Assembly (NCBI GenBank): GCA_021772985.1
Contig: JAJFKX010000019.1
Location: forward strand, 372,001 to 436,000
Length of the DNA stretch: 64,000 nucleotides
DNA from: Gammaproteobacteria bacterium
GTDB taxonomy: Bacteria; Pseudomonadota; Gammaproteobacteria; Xanthomonadales; Wenzhouxiangellaceae
Direction: 5' to 3'
Positions 51,341 to 60,833 of this stretch are shown piece by piece. How positions within the stretch are numbered: position 1 is the stretch's first letter; every line of letters starts with the position of its first letter. The translations under genes were made by a program, and so were the position numbers. Below the pieces are notes generated by a model. It searched no databases, was not told the DNA's origin, and saw nothing but the letters and a program-made list of their open reading frames with translations.

Positions 51341-52198
51341 ATGATCGAATTATTGCAGGCTGAGCCCTGGTTGTTGTATGTCGGTGTTACCGCACTTGGG
51401 CTGATCGTCGGCAGTTTTTTGAATGTTGTCATCTGGCGCTATCCACGGCGCTTGATGCACGAGTGGAAAACCGAATGCCTGTTATTGCTGGAACAGCCGG
51501 AAGACAATTCACTCAACTCAACACCGCCTGGGCTGGTATGGCCGGCTTCGCATTGTCCAAAATGCGAGAACACCATCAAAGCCTGGGATAACATTCCGGT
51601 CATCAGTTATCTGCTGTTGCGCGGCCGCTGTCGAGAATGTCGGCAAGCTATCAGTTGGCGCTATCCTGTGGTTGAATTGATTACCGGGTTATTGAGCCTG
51701 GTTATTATTTTGCAGGTCGGATTAACCCCGTATGCCGGGCTGTTGATCCTGGTGACCTGGGTTCTAATCACATTGACAGGTATCGACCTTGACCATCAAC
51801 TGCTACCGGATCAGATCACTCTGCCATTGTTGTGGTTGGCGTTAGTCGCCAGTGTTCTAGGGTGGACAGCGGTTACTCCGGACCAAGCCATTATCGGGGC
51901 AGCAGCAGGTTACCTGGTGCTGTGGTCTGTATTTCATGTATTTCGAATAATTACCGGCAAACACGGTATGGGGCATGGCGATTTCAAGTTACTGGCAGCC
52001 CTGGGGGCTTTGTTAGGCTGGCAACTGTTACCTGCTGTGATTTTAATTGCTTCAGCCAGCGGCGCCTTTTTCGGTATTATCTGGTTAATGATACGTAAGC
52101 AAGGTCGTGAAACCCCTATTCCGTTCGGTCCATTTTTAGCGATTGGAGGTTGGGTGGCATTACTTTGGGGAGATTATTTGAAAAGTATTTACTTTTAA
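51341..52198 (+). CDS. pilD: Prepilin peptidase PilD
   Basis: 285 residues, about eight membrane helices. The cytoplasmic zinc loop has CPKCENTIKAWDNIPVISYLL (Cys pair first) and CRECRQAISWRYP. The catalytic aspartates are in GIDLDHQLLPD and GMGHGDFKLLAALG. It removes pilin leaders and N-methylates the new Phe1, and probably also processes pseudopilins of a type II system. It lies 15 bases after pilC. Confidence 0.96.
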   Translation: MIELLQAEPWLLYVGVTALGLIVGSFLNVVIWRYPRRLMHEWKTECLLLLEQPEDNSLNSTPPGLVWPASHCPKCENTIKAWDNIPVISYLLLRGRCRECRQAISWRYPVVELITGLLSLVIILQVGLTPYAGLLILVTWVLITLTGIDLDHQLLPDQITLPLLWLALVASVLGWTAVTPDQAIIGAAAGYLVLWSVFHVFRIITGKHGMGHGDFKLLAALGALLGWQLLPAVILIASASGAFFGIIWLMIRKQGRETPIPFGPFLAIGGWVALLWGDYLKSIYF

Positions 52199-52258
52199 CT
52201 CCGACAACGAATACTTTCTATAGTCGGTTTTTCGTTTGAATCATTCAACAACATATCA

Positions 52259-52897
52259 ATGACTGATCAAAAACAGTCACCACTGTTCACCGTGGTGCTC
52301 ACAGGTGGAATCGCCAGTGGAAAATCTGCTGCTGCCGACTGTTTCGCCAACCTCGGCATACCGGTTATTGACACTGATATCATAGCCCGTCAAGTCGTTG
52401 CTCCCGGAAGCAGTGGCCTGCAACAGGTTATTACTGCATTTGGAGACAGTATTTTAACCATCGATCATGAGCTGGATCGCCGTGAATTGCGAAAAATAAT
52501 TTTCCAGGATGATGCCAAACGCGAGCGACTTGAAGCCATTTTGCACCCTTTGATCGAATCTGAAGCCAAACATCAACTGCGGATGCTCGAGCAGCAAGCT
52601 GATAGACCTGCCTATGCCATTATCGCAGTACCTTTGTATACCGAAACTGAAACTTTCCGCTGGGCGGATCGGATTCTGCTGATCGATACCTCAGCTGAAA
52701 TCCAACTACAGCGGCTGCTGCGCCGTGATCGGATCACGAATGCGCTGGCGCAGCAAATGTTGAGTGCTCAGGCCGATAGGCAAACCCGTTTAAAACTCGC
52801 TGACGATGTCATCAGCAATACAGGCACACTGGAAGACTTAAGCGAAAACTGCAGAAAAATACACCAGCGTTATCTTACCCTGGCAAGCTGGTCATAG
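52259..52897 (+). CDS. coaE: Dephospho-CoA kinase
   Basis: 212 residues with the P-loop LTGGIASGKSAAAD, DTDIIARQVVAPGS and the LLIDTSAEIQLQRLLRRD lid region. It performs the last step of coenzyme A synthesis. Its place after pilD is common in gammaproteobacteria. Confidence 0.95.
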   Translation: MTDQKQSPLFTVVLTGGIASGKSAAADCFANLGIPVIDTDIIARQVVAPGSSGLQQVITAFGDSILTIDHELDRRELRKIIFQDDAKRERLEAILHPLIESEAKHQLRMLEQQADRPAYAIIAVPLYTETETFRWADRILLIDTSAEIQLQRLLRRDRITNALAQQMLSAQADRQTRLKLADDVISNTGTLEDLSENCRKIHQRYLTLASWS

Positions 52898-53088
52898 CCG
52901 GTTATCGACTGCCATTTGATTGGAATTCCCAACACTTTTCTGTTTAACACATGAATTCATACTGCTGCAGATTAACGTATAATAAGTGGCTAAGAAACGG
53001 ATATCTGGATTAGGATATATTTCGCTGTGATCCGAACATTTAGAATCATTAACCCAACCGAAAACCACCTTTATCCCGGGAATAGCCC

Positions 53089-54141
53089 ATGTCTGCTGTG
53101 ATCTTAAATTTTCGCCATGGAACATTAAGAAACCCAACAGTTGACTTCAATATCATAGCGCTACCGATCATAGTTGCAGGTATTGCCTGGTTGGCGGTTA
53201 CAGCCAACCCTGATTGGTTTTGGCCGATATTGCTGGCTGATTTCTGGTTACTGGGCTACCACCATGTGATTGCCACCTTCACCCGCATGGAACGAGATCC
53301 CGAAAGCAGAAAACTGAATTACCCGTTTCTATGGCTGGCAACGCCGCTGATCATCTTTGCCGCGGTGATGGCAATGGTTATATTCTGGGGAGTGATCACA
53401 GTAGTCAGCATTTATTTGTATTGGCAGTTTTGGCATTACCTCAGGCAAAGTGAAGGCATTTCAAAAGCCTATCTGGGTGCCTGCAAAGCCAGTGGCTTTG
53501 CCCACCATCATGTCACCAGAGTGTTGTTTTACGGCGTCCCACTGGCATCATTTTTAACCATGCTCGGCAGGCAACCTAAAACCTTTATTAATATGCCTGT
53601 TTTCATTCCCAGCATACCAACATGGCTAATTATGCTGACATGGGTGATTGTATTGGCAGCTGCTGTTTACATGCTATATGGATTGTTAAAAGGCAAATTG
53701 TCGAACAGCAAAGTATCGCTTTTATACACCGGTTATGCCGCTTCTCATTTAATGATCTTCATCATCGCCTATGCTTTAACAGAAAACCTTGACCATGGTT
53801 GGTTGGCGCTTAATATCTGGCACAACCTTCAATACCTGATATTTGTATGGTTATTTAACAGCAATCAGCAGCAACGAGACAGGCTGAAACATAGACCCAT
53901 TTTGAGTTATCTGAGCTCACCGGGCAGAGCCTGGTTATATTTTCTAACCACATTTACGATCACAACGATTGTTTATACCCTGGTAGAAAATTCAGCCAAT
54001 CTGTTCCCTCAGGACTTCATTACCCTGGCTGCTGCCTTTGTCATTTTGTACCAGACCATTAATTTTCACCATTATGTTGTAGATGCCAATATATGGAAGT
54101 TAAGAAAGCCAAAGATCAAACAATTTGTAGTCGCTCAGTAA
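53089..54141 (+). CDS. His-rich polytopic membrane protein, unknown function
   Basis: 350 residues with about eight or nine membrane helices. Histidines recur at helix ends: YHHVIATFTRME, QFWHYLRQSEG, FAHHHVTRV, NIWHNLQYLIFVWLFN and the near-terminal NFHHYVVDANIWKLRK. This spacing is reminiscent of membrane di-iron or heme proteins, but no known oxygenase motif set is complete, and I recall similar sequences only as uncharacterised. It ends 49 bases inside the acyltransferase gene, so the two are likely co-transcribed. A GGGAAT ribosome-binding site precedes the start. Confidence 0.7.
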   Translation: MSAVILNFRHGTLRNPTVDFNIIALPIIVAGIAWLAVTANPDWFWPILLADFWLLGYHHVIATFTRMERDPESRKLNYPFLWLATPLIIFAAVMAMVIFWGVITVVSIYLYWQFWHYLRQSEGISKAYLGACKASGFAHHHVTRVLFYGVPLASFLTMLGRQPKTFINMPVFIPSIPTWLIMLTWVIVLAAAVYMLYGLLKGKLSNSKVSLLYTGYAASHLMIFIIAYALTENLDHGWLALNIWHNLQYLIFVWLFNSNQQQRDRLKHRPILSYLSSPGRAWLYFLTTFTITTIVYTLVENSANLFPQDFITLAAAFVILYQTINFHHYVVDANIWKLRKPKIKQFVVAQ

Positions 54142-55289
54142 CGCGCGGCTACAATTTTTCTTACTTCTCCCTAGTCAATCATTCCTTTGCCTATCCAGCT
54201 TTGGATGGGTTAAGGGCGATCGCCATTATTCTGGTATTGTTGAGACATAGCGTTACCACTTTTGAAGCACCAACAAACAATACGGCACTGGCCATTTGGA
54301 ATATTTTCCGTAATGGCTGGCTTGGCGTCGATTTATTTTTTGTATTGAGCGGGTTCCTTATCACCCGTTCCTTTTTCTCACTCTACCGCAGGCACAACAA
54401 TTACCCTGCAACAATAAAAAAATTTTACATCCATAGAACATTACGCACCTGGCCGCTCTACTTTGCAATTATCGCACTGATCTCGCTAGGCGCATTTCCG
54501 TATTATCAGGTCAGTGGCAGTACAGTGGCATCTGAACTGCTTCAACACGTGCTGTTCCTGCAAGATTACCTGGGCACTTCAATACTGGTGCCGTTGTGGT
54601 CACTGGCTACCGAAGAAAAATTCTATCTGCTGATACCGTTGTTATTAGCCATATGCGTATATTTGAAAAAATCGCATGCAGCACTATTACTAACCGCGAT
54701 CATTATCGCGTCAGCTATAACGCGGTGCGTCACCTCTACCAGCAACGCCATTACCGATTATGAAAGCTTTTTCTGGATTGCCAGAGCCCCCTTTCATCTG
54801 GCTCTGGATGGCCTGATGGCCGGCTGTGTGATTTATTTCATTCACCAGGCATTGCAGGCAAAACACAGCAGCGGCAATTATCGGAAGTTATCCATAATGC
54901 TTAGCCTATTTATGCTCGGCTTATTAGCTTATAGCGACTACCTGGGTAACTCAGAATGGCTTACCACCGCAGCAATGATCAACGCTGCATCAATTATTTT
55001 TGCGTTATTGGTTTACTTTGCACTGTTTTCAGGGAAAAACTGGTTATCTTGTATTCCGCTTAGAATCATTTCAACCTTGTCTTACAGCCTCTATCTCTGC
55101 CATTACGCGCTATTGCCTTACAGCCAGCATCTCAGCGGCGTAACAGATGCCGCCAGCACCCGTTTCCTATCAACAGACTGGTTTATATTTTTTATCTGCT
55201 TTATCGGACTTAGTCTGGCAGTCTCATTATTACTGCATTATTCCATTGAAAAGCCATTCCTGTTGTGGAAACGCAGATTAAGTCATTAG
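54093..55289 (+). CDS. Acyltransferase 3 (OafA/NodX-like) membrane protein
   Basis: 398 residues. After a ~30-residue tail, FAYPALDGLRAIAIILVLLRH gives the family's Arg-His active-site start (ALDGLRAIA, LLRHS), followed by WLGVDLFFVLSGFLITRSF and ten membrane helices. TEEKFYLLIPLLLA matches the conserved E-x-x-F-Y-L segment. It acylates a carbohydrate or lipid at the inner membrane. The ATG at 54093 overlaps the previous gene; no good later start is seen before the conserved helix. Confidence 0.88.
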   Translation: MEVKKAKDQTICSRSVTRGYNFSYFSLVNHSFAYPALDGLRAIAIILVLLRHSVTTFEAPTNNTALAIWNIFRNGWLGVDLFFVLSGFLITRSFFSLYRRHNNYPATIKKFYIHRTLRTWPLYFAIIALISLGAFPYYQVSGSTVASELLQHVLFLQDYLGTSILVPLWSLATEEKFYLLIPLLLAICVYLKKSHAALLLTAIIIASAITRCVTSTSNAITDYESFFWIARAPFHLALDGLMAGCVIYFIHQALQAKHSSGNYRKLSIMLSLFMLGLLAYSDYLGNSEWLTTAAMINAASIIFALLVYFALFSGKNWLSCIPLRIISTLSYSLYLCHYALLPYSQHLSGVTDAASTRFLSTDWFIFFICFIGLSLAVSLLLHYSIEKPFLLWKRRLSH

Positions 55290-55310
55290 CCTGTTAGCAA
55301 TTGTCCGAGG

Positions 55311-56729
55311 CTATTCAAAACCATCCACCAGCACATCTTCAGAAGTACCAATAGTCACCACAAACCCGGCCGCAGTCTGGGCGTCGACATGCACTGAAAT
55401 TTCGTTGGCATTATCGACGAATGTCTCACCCACGCGCCACATAACACCCTCGGTGTCGGCAAAATTAGCAGCCGGATTATTTTCATCCAGCACCCATGAA
55501 GGTTCCGATCGTCCCGGTATTACCTCATGAATAATCACCGCATCTCCAGGCATCGCCTGATCGTAATCCCCTATCCTTAGACGTGACTCAACTGTGTAGT
55601 AGCGATTGGTTCCGCTGATATCAATTCGCGCCATCCGGAAGTTGCTGGTGTTTTCCACCGCCAACGCATCTATGGTTATGGTTGAGCTGACATTGGCCAG
55701 AAAACGCTCACTGTCATCAATCCATCCCAGATTGCGTTTATGGTAGGCATTGACGTGTTTGCCGATGCGACCATAAACAGGGTCTGATACTGAATAACTG
55801 GTCGCTGCACTCATGACATCCCAGGGACTATCATAAGGATTACTGTCGTTGTCGGAATTATTGGTATGCGGCAAGCCAAAACCATGGCCCATCTCATGCG
55901 CAATAACCGCTTCATCGGCATAACCCCAGGGTGGTTCCCAGGTAGTCCGCCAGACCTTACTGATCCCATCCAAGGTGGCAAATTGGCCACCACCCCAGGC
56001 ACAGCAATCCAGCAGACCATTAAACATCATATTAATGCCCTCAAACCCACCGCTGCCTGCATTAGAAAAATCCACCACCGCATCTGCGGCAGCGGTACAA
56101 TCATTAAACAGCGCCGTCAGGTTCGCAGTTGTGCCTGAACCAGGTGTGGAAATATAGGATGTTTGAGTATTCGGCAAGCTAACCCAATCTACTGCCAGGC
56201 TGCCCACAACATTGATATTCTCGTAAGAAACCTTTCGCCAGTAATGATCCAATTGATTGACCTGGTTACCATACATATTGCTGAAGTAGGCCAGATTCTC
56301 AGGCTCATCGCTGATATCTGAAAACTTGCATAGAATGGAAACCCAAGGCTGAGGACCAAACACGCCGCCACCACGGGTAGTTTGGCTAGCATTGCTGGTA
56401 TCTGCCAGCATCAGCGCTTGTACAGGTGCTGCATCGATGACATCCAAAACAGCTCCAGCGGCCAGCAACACTTCAACTCGCTGGCCATGGAACCCTTGCA
56501 AGCCATTGTGCATGTCAAAAAACGCATCACTGACATCCAATTGATAATAACCACCACCATCGGTTGCCAGTGTAATGACCCGAACCGGCACCTGATTGGA
56601 ATTTGCCTGTGGATCACCCCAATTCACTGTTAACCAGCCAGACACCCAATTTTCAGCGAATGCCTGAGAGCCGCAACCCATCAAAACCAATAACGCGAAA
56701 ATCGCTCTGAATCTGGTCATCAATGTCAT
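55311..56729 (-). CDS. Secreted zinc metalloprotease (M6/gametolysin-like) with DGFE tail
   Basis: 472 residues. A signal peptide ends GSQAFAE near residue 26 (a Cys in LMGC makes a lipoprotein possible but less likely). The zinc site is VIAHEMGHGFGLPHTNN, HExxHxxGxxH, with a Met-turn candidate in SPWDVMSAATSY. The preceding part has DCCAWGGGQF. After the catalytic domain a beta-rich part ends with TSEDVLVDGFE, the motif at the exact C-terminus. Likely an extracellular protease. It converges with the acyltransferase gene 21 bases away. Confidence 0.85.
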   Translation of the reverse strand: MTLMTRFRAIFALLVLMGCGSQAFAENWVSGWLTVNWGDPQANSNQVPVRVITLATDGGGYYQLDVSDAFFDMHNGLQGFHGQRVEVLLAAGAVLDVIDAAPVQALMLADTSNASQTTRGGGVFGPQPWVSILCKFSDISDEPENLAYFSNMYGNQVNQLDHYWRKVSYENINVVGSLAVDWVSLPNTQTSYISTPGSGTTANLTALFNDCTAAADAVVDFSNAGSGGFEGINMMFNGLLDCCAWGGGQFATLDGISKVWRTTWEPPWGYADEAVIAHEMGHGFGLPHTNNSDNDSNPYDSPWDVMSAATSYSVSDPVYGRIGKHVNAYHKRNLGWIDDSERFLANVSSTITIDALAVENTSNFRMARIDISGTNRYYTVESRLRIGDYDQAMPGDAVIIHEVIPGRSEPSWVLDENNPAANFADTEGVMWRVGETFVDNANEISVHVDAQTAAGFVVTIGTSEDVLVDGFE

Positions 56730-57041
56730 CCTTGGAGTAACTGGTGCTAGTTAAAAACATTATAGCTAAACCTATGTGATAACTATAAGAACAGGTTTGC
56801 CGGCTGTGTTTGGATAGTATTCAAGCAGCATAATTATGCTGAGCATTCGGCCACATTAAATCTGGTAATCAGATGCTGTACAACCTGCAATTTCCTGCTG
56901 CTGATAATTCAGCTTATATCCACCGGCACATATCAAACACGAGCTTGTTGCAATGCGCACGGTTAACGGCACAACGGTATACTGTGCCTGCCCAGCAAGT
57001 GCCCTTCCAGTTTAATCACAACACATCACGGTTTGTAAACT
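56730..57041. other. Intergenic region between the metalloprotease and dbpA
   Basis: 312 bases between divergent genes. On the minus strand a TATAAT (56764-56759) lies 30 bases before the protease start, with no clear -35. A perfect 16-base palindrome is at 56826-56841. A TATACT near 56979-56984 could belong to dbpA. No gene or RNA is recognisable. Confidence 0.5.
56826..56841. promoter_or_regulatory. 16-base palindrome, possible operator
   Basis: CAGCATAATTATGCTG is a perfect palindrome about 100 bases upstream of the metalloprotease start and 200 upstream of dbpA. Its symmetry without spacer suits a dimeric regulator. Confidence 0.4.
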
Positions 57042-58424
57042 ATGACGAATGACAGTTTTTCCAGTCTTTTTATATCCAAGGCACAGGTGGCCAACCTGGA
57101 TGTCCTTGGTTATAAAAAAATGACCCCGATTCAGGCGCAAAGCCTGCCGCAGATACTGCAAGGTAAGGATCTGATTGCCAAAGCCAAAACCGGCAGTGGC
57201 AAAACTGCTGCATTCGGGATTGGCCTGCTGGAACAGATTAATCCACGATTTTTTGGCGTTCAGGCGTTGGTCTTATGTCCAACCCGGGAACTGGCAGATC
57301 AGGTGGGCAAAGAACTTCGCCGATTGGCCCGCAGTATCCCCAACATCAAGTTGGTTTCCTTATGTGGCGGTAAGCCGTTTGGACCACAAAGGACTTCACT
57401 TGAGCATGGTGCACATATTGCCGTCGGCACGCCTGGCCGTATTCAGGATCATTTGAACAAAAAAACCATCCAGCTTGATGGATTGAAAATGTTGATCCTG
57501 GACGAGGCGGACAGAATGCTGGATATGGGCTTTTTTGAGGTCATCAATGAGATCATCGCCAAAACACCAAAAACGCGTCAAACCTTACTGTTTTCCGCTA
57601 CCTATCCAAACGCGATCAAACAAATAAGCCGCTCCATTCAGCGCAACCCGGTAACCATTACTGCTGAAGCTGAGCACCAGCCTGGTGTCATTCAACAGTT
57701 ATTTTATGAGGTCAAAAAACACGAGCGCAACAACACCTTACTGGCCCTGTTTGAACACTATAAACCTGAATCCACCCTGGTGTTTTGCCACACTAAAAAG
57801 CAATGCAATGAAGTGGCTTCATTGCTGCGTGAACGGAAGATTGATGCATTGGCCATTCATGGTGATTTGGAACAACGTGAGCGTGATCAGGTTCTGGTGC
57901 AATTTGCCAACAACAGTTGCCCGGTGCTGGTAGCAACCGATGTGGCTGCACGAGGACTCGATATCAAATCATTGCAGGCGGTGATCAATTACGAACTGCC
58001 CCGTGACCCTGAGATATATGTACACCGGATCGGTCGTACCGGTCGGGCCGGGCAAAAAGGCATTGCCTTGAGTATTGTTATCGAGTCTGAACAGTTTCGC
58101 ATCAATGCGATTGAAAAATACCTGTCAAAGCCCTGTATCTGTAGTGTCTTGGCTGCCTTGGACCGTAGCCCCGGTTTCACCCTGCAAGCACCCATGGTCA
58201 CCATCCAGATCAACGCCGGCCGCAAACACAAGATCCGCCCGGGTGATCTATTAGGTGCCCTAACCGGAGATGCAGGGCTGCCAGGGTCACAAATCGGCAA
58301 AATTGATATTTTTGACATGTCGAGTTTCGTAGCACTGGAACGTGCGGCTCTACGTCAGGCGCTGAATTACCTGGCGAACGGAAAAGTCAAAGGCCGAAAT
58401 ATTCGTGCCCGGAAAATAAGCTGA
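57042..58424 (+). CDS. dbpA: ATP-dependent RNA helicase DbpA
   Basis: 460 residues: Q motif MTPIQAQSLPQIL, Walker A AKTGSGKT, PTRELADQ, DEAD box LDEADRMLD, FSATYP, and C-terminal helicase ATDVAARGLDIKS with HRIGRTGRAGQKG. The last ~75 residues (INAGRKHKIRPGDLLGALTG) form the RNA-binding domain specific to DbpA, which binds hairpin 92 of 23S rRNA during 50S assembly. Confidence 0.95.
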   Translation: MTNDSFSSLFISKAQVANLDVLGYKKMTPIQAQSLPQILQGKDLIAKAKTGSGKTAAFGIGLLEQINPRFFGVQALVLCPTRELADQVGKELRRLARSIPNIKLVSLCGGKPFGPQRTSLEHGAHIAVGTPGRIQDHLNKKTIQLDGLKMLILDEADRMLDMGFFEVINEIIAKTPKTRQTLLFSATYPNAIKQISRSIQRNPVTITAEAEHQPGVIQQLFYEVKKHERNNTLLALFEHYKPESTLVFCHTKKQCNEVASLLRERKIDALAIHGDLEQRERDQVLVQFANNSCPVLVATDVAARGLDIKSLQAVINYELPRDPEIYVHRIGRTGRAGQKGIALSIVIESEQFRINAIEKYLSKPCICSVLAALDRSPGFTLQAPMVTIQINAGRKHKIRPGDLLGALTGDAGLPGSQIGKIDIFDMSSFVALERAALRQALNYLANGKVKGRNIRARKIS

Positions 58425-58449
58425 TTCAGAAAAAAATACTCAGCCATAG

Positions 58450-59145
58450 TTATTTGTGTTGCAGCACACTCAATACCAACGGCACTGTAATATGACGCTT
58501 TGCTTCCAGCGCGGTTTGCGCAATGGAACGTAACAGCTTAATCAGCAGTTCTGTGTTTCTAGGCCCATGCTTGATCAAATAGTTGGCAACCTTCTGGTCA
58601 ATTGGTAATGCATACCTTTGCAGATAACTGGATATCAACTCAGGAACATCAGCATCATTCAAAGCTGTTATTTTGTACCTTTGACACTTGCTCAGGCGTG
58701 ATTTCAAATCCGGCAGTTGTATGTCAAGTTCACCAACAGCCGAAGCTGCTGTAGCAATCATCGCTTTTTGCTGCTGGTTGACCCGGTTCAGGCAATGAAA
58801 AACAGCTTCCTGCAAACTGGCTGATTGAGCAACAGCGCTTATATCATCCAGCAACAACAGCTCTGGCGGCTCCATTTGATTGATCAATTCAGCTGCAAAT
58901 GATTGACTACCCAAAGACAGGTATCGGACATCAAAACCCTTGGCTTCTGCTGCTTGTAGCAGCGCCAATAATAAATGAGTTTTACCGGTCGATCGCGCAC
59001 CACTAAGAAAGTGCCAACCTTCCGGCTGTACTGCCAATTGCTGCAACATCCCGACCAGCACCTGGTTTGGTCCAGCAATATAATTCCTAAAAGTCGGCGT
59101 TACCGGCCCATGCAGGTCGAGTACCTGTTGCTCGGCTTTTTCCAT
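58450..59145 (-). CDS. hda: DnaA regulatory inactivator Hda
   Basis: 231 residues, an AAA+ protein related to DnaA domain III. The N-terminal QQVLDLH-like region is a clamp-binding motif candidate (EQQVLDLHGP). Walker A is GARSTGKTHLLLAL and Walker B LLLLDDIS. With the sliding clamp it stimulates ATP hydrolysis by DnaA after initiation. It lies 15 bases after the AI-2E family permease gene, an order seen widely in gammaproteobacteria. Confidence 0.92.
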   Translation of the reverse strand: MEKAEQQVLDLHGPVTPTFRNYIAGPNQVLVGMLQQLAVQPEGWHFLSGARSTGKTHLLLALLQAAEAKGFDVRYLSLGSQSFAAELINQMEPPELLLLDDISAVAQSASLQEAVFHCLNRVNQQQKAMIATAASAVGELDIQLPDLKSRLSKCQRYKITALNDADVPELISSYLQRYALPIDQKVANYLIKHGPRNTELLIKLLRSIAQTALEAKRHITVPLVLSVLQHK

Positions 59146-59160
59146 CAGTGCATTCTGGTA

Positions 59161-60270
59161 TCAATCACCAGTGATGATCTTGGTCTCGGCTGTAGCTGTT
59201 GCTTCGGTAGTATATAAACGGCTTTCAAGATATCGTTTATGCGCATGACGTAACAACACCATGATCACTGCCGCAACCGGCAGCGCCAGCAATACTCCGA
59301 GGAAACCAAACAGCACCCCACCAGCCATCACCGCAAAAATAACCGCTACCGGGTGCATCCCTATCCGGTCACCAACCAGCATCGGTGTCAACAACATGCC
59401 TTCCAAACTTTGCCCAATAATAAACACCAGCCCTACCAGTGCAGTATGTTGCCAATCGCCAAATTGCACCATCGCGGCAATCAGTGCTGCAAGGATACCG
59501 ATAATGGTACCCAGATATGGAACAATGCTTAACAAGCCGGCCATCACCCCGATCAATAAAGCCAGCTTCAAGCCAACCATCCATAAGCCGATGACATAAA
59601 TTACACCGAGCGCCAACATTACCAACAACTGCCCACGGATAAATGCACCCAGAACCTGATCAGACTCACCAGCCAATTGTCCAACCGTCACTTGCATGGA
59701 TTTCGGAATCAGACTACGGATATTTTCGATTAACACATCCCAATCGCGTAACAGATAAAAAGTAACTACCGGGATCAATGCCAGGTTGACCAGCCAGCCA
59801 ACCAGCACCAGACCGCTTTTTGATAACGAGTTCAGTATTGTTGTTGCCACTCCGCCGGCACTGCGCCAATGGTCCTGAATCAAGATCAGCAAAGAATCCG
59901 ATTCGGGCAAGGTCAAATCAATATTAAAGCGCGTTGTAAACCAGGGTAAGGCGGTATCTCGCAACCAGGCAACATAGGCCGGCAACCGTTGAATCAGATA
60001 ATTAAGCTGGCTTTCCAACAGCGGGATCAAACCCAACAACAGTGATACCATAATCATGGTCATCAGCATGAAAACGATAATCACAGCTACTGTTCTGCTT
60101 AGTTTATACCTTTCAAGCCGATCAACCAGTGGATCCCCAAGATACGCCAGTAAAGCACTCGCTACAAACGGGGTCAAAATCGGCGCCAGTAACCAGATAA
60201 TCCAACCACTGAGTAGCATAAACAGCACCCATGGCCAATGTTCCCAACTGGAATGATGTTCAGTACTCAT
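59161..60270 (-). CDS. AI-2E family (PerM-type) permease
   Basis: 369 residues from the ATG at 60270 (MSTEHHSSWEH), which overlaps the pgsA stop as ATGA; a longer frame enters pgsA. About seven or eight membrane helices, with PILTPFVASALLAYLGDPLVD and the C-terminal GDRIGMHPVAVIFAVMAGG and FGFLGVLLALPVAA regions typical of the family. Substrates are mostly unknown; some members export AI-2 or act as Na+/H+ antiporters. Confidence 0.9.
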   Translation of the reverse strand: MSTEHHSSWEHWPWVLFMLLSGWIIWLLAPILTPFVASALLAYLGDPLVDRLERYKLSRTVAVIIVFMLMTMIMVSLLLGLIPLLESQLNYLIQRLPAYVAWLRDTALPWFTTRFNIDLTLPESDSLLILIQDHWRSAGGVATTILNSLSKSGLVLVGWLVNLALIPVVTFYLLRDWDVLIENIRSLIPKSMQVTVGQLAGESDQVLGAFIRGQLLVMLALGVIYVIGLWMVGLKLALLIGVMAGLLSIVPYLGTIIGILAALIAAMVQFGDWQHTALVGLVFIIGQSLEGMLLTPMLVGDRIGMHPVAVIFAVMAGGVLFGFLGVLLALPVAAVIMVLLRHAHKRYLESRLYTTEATATAETKIITGD

Positions 60271-60833
60271 TGTTGTTCCGTATGCTTCATTCGAAAGGCT
60301 TTTACCGACCAGGTCCACACGTATTGCACCAGCGTAATTGAGGTCAGCACGGCAACAGCATAAATCAATAACTTAATCAGCCACTCCGGACCAGCCATAC
60401 AACAGCTCAATACCAGGGTCACAGCCACCAGCAACACTTGCATGGTGGTATTCAATTTACTCAACATGGTGGGTTGGGCCTCAACCGGTTCAATCAAGTA
60501 ATGATAAAACAAGCCACCGGTAACAATGCTCATATCCCGGATAATGGTCAAAATGATCAGCCACCATGGCAATAACCCCACCCAGGCCAGTGCCGCAAAT
60601 GCGGTAATCATTAATAACTTGTCCGCCATCGGATCTAAAATGCTGCCAATCCGGCTGACCCAGCCAAAACGCTTGGCCAAATAACCATCTGCGGCATCTG
60701 TCAATCCAGCAACAACTGCAATTACCAACGCGGTTGAATGGTTATGCGCAACAATCTGCCAGGTCAACACCGGCACCATGCATAACCTGAAAATCGTCAG
60801 CATGTTGGGAATTTGCTGTCGGATGAAGCTCAT
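60267..60833 (-). CDS. pgsA: CDP-alcohol phosphatidyltransferase (probable phosphatidylglycerophosphate synthase)
   Basis: 188 residues with about five membrane helices. The CDP-alcohol motif is complete: DAADGYLAKRFG followed by GSILDPMADK. The N-terminal NMLTIFRLCMVPVL suits PgsA. It makes phosphatidylglycerol phosphate for membrane lipid synthesis. Its start overlaps the DUF2066 stop and its stop overlaps the permease start, each by four bases. A paralogue with another alcohol acceptor is possible. Confidence 0.85.
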   Translation of the reverse strand: MSFIRQQIPNMLTIFRLCMVPVLTWQIVAHNHSTALVIAVVAGLTDAADGYLAKRFGWVSRIGSILDPMADKLLMITAFAALAWVGLLPWWLIILTIIRDMSIVTGGLFYHYLIEPVEAQPTMLSKLNTTMQVLLVAVTLVLSCCMAGPEWLIKLLIYAVAVLTSITLVQYVWTWSVKAFRMKHTEQQ

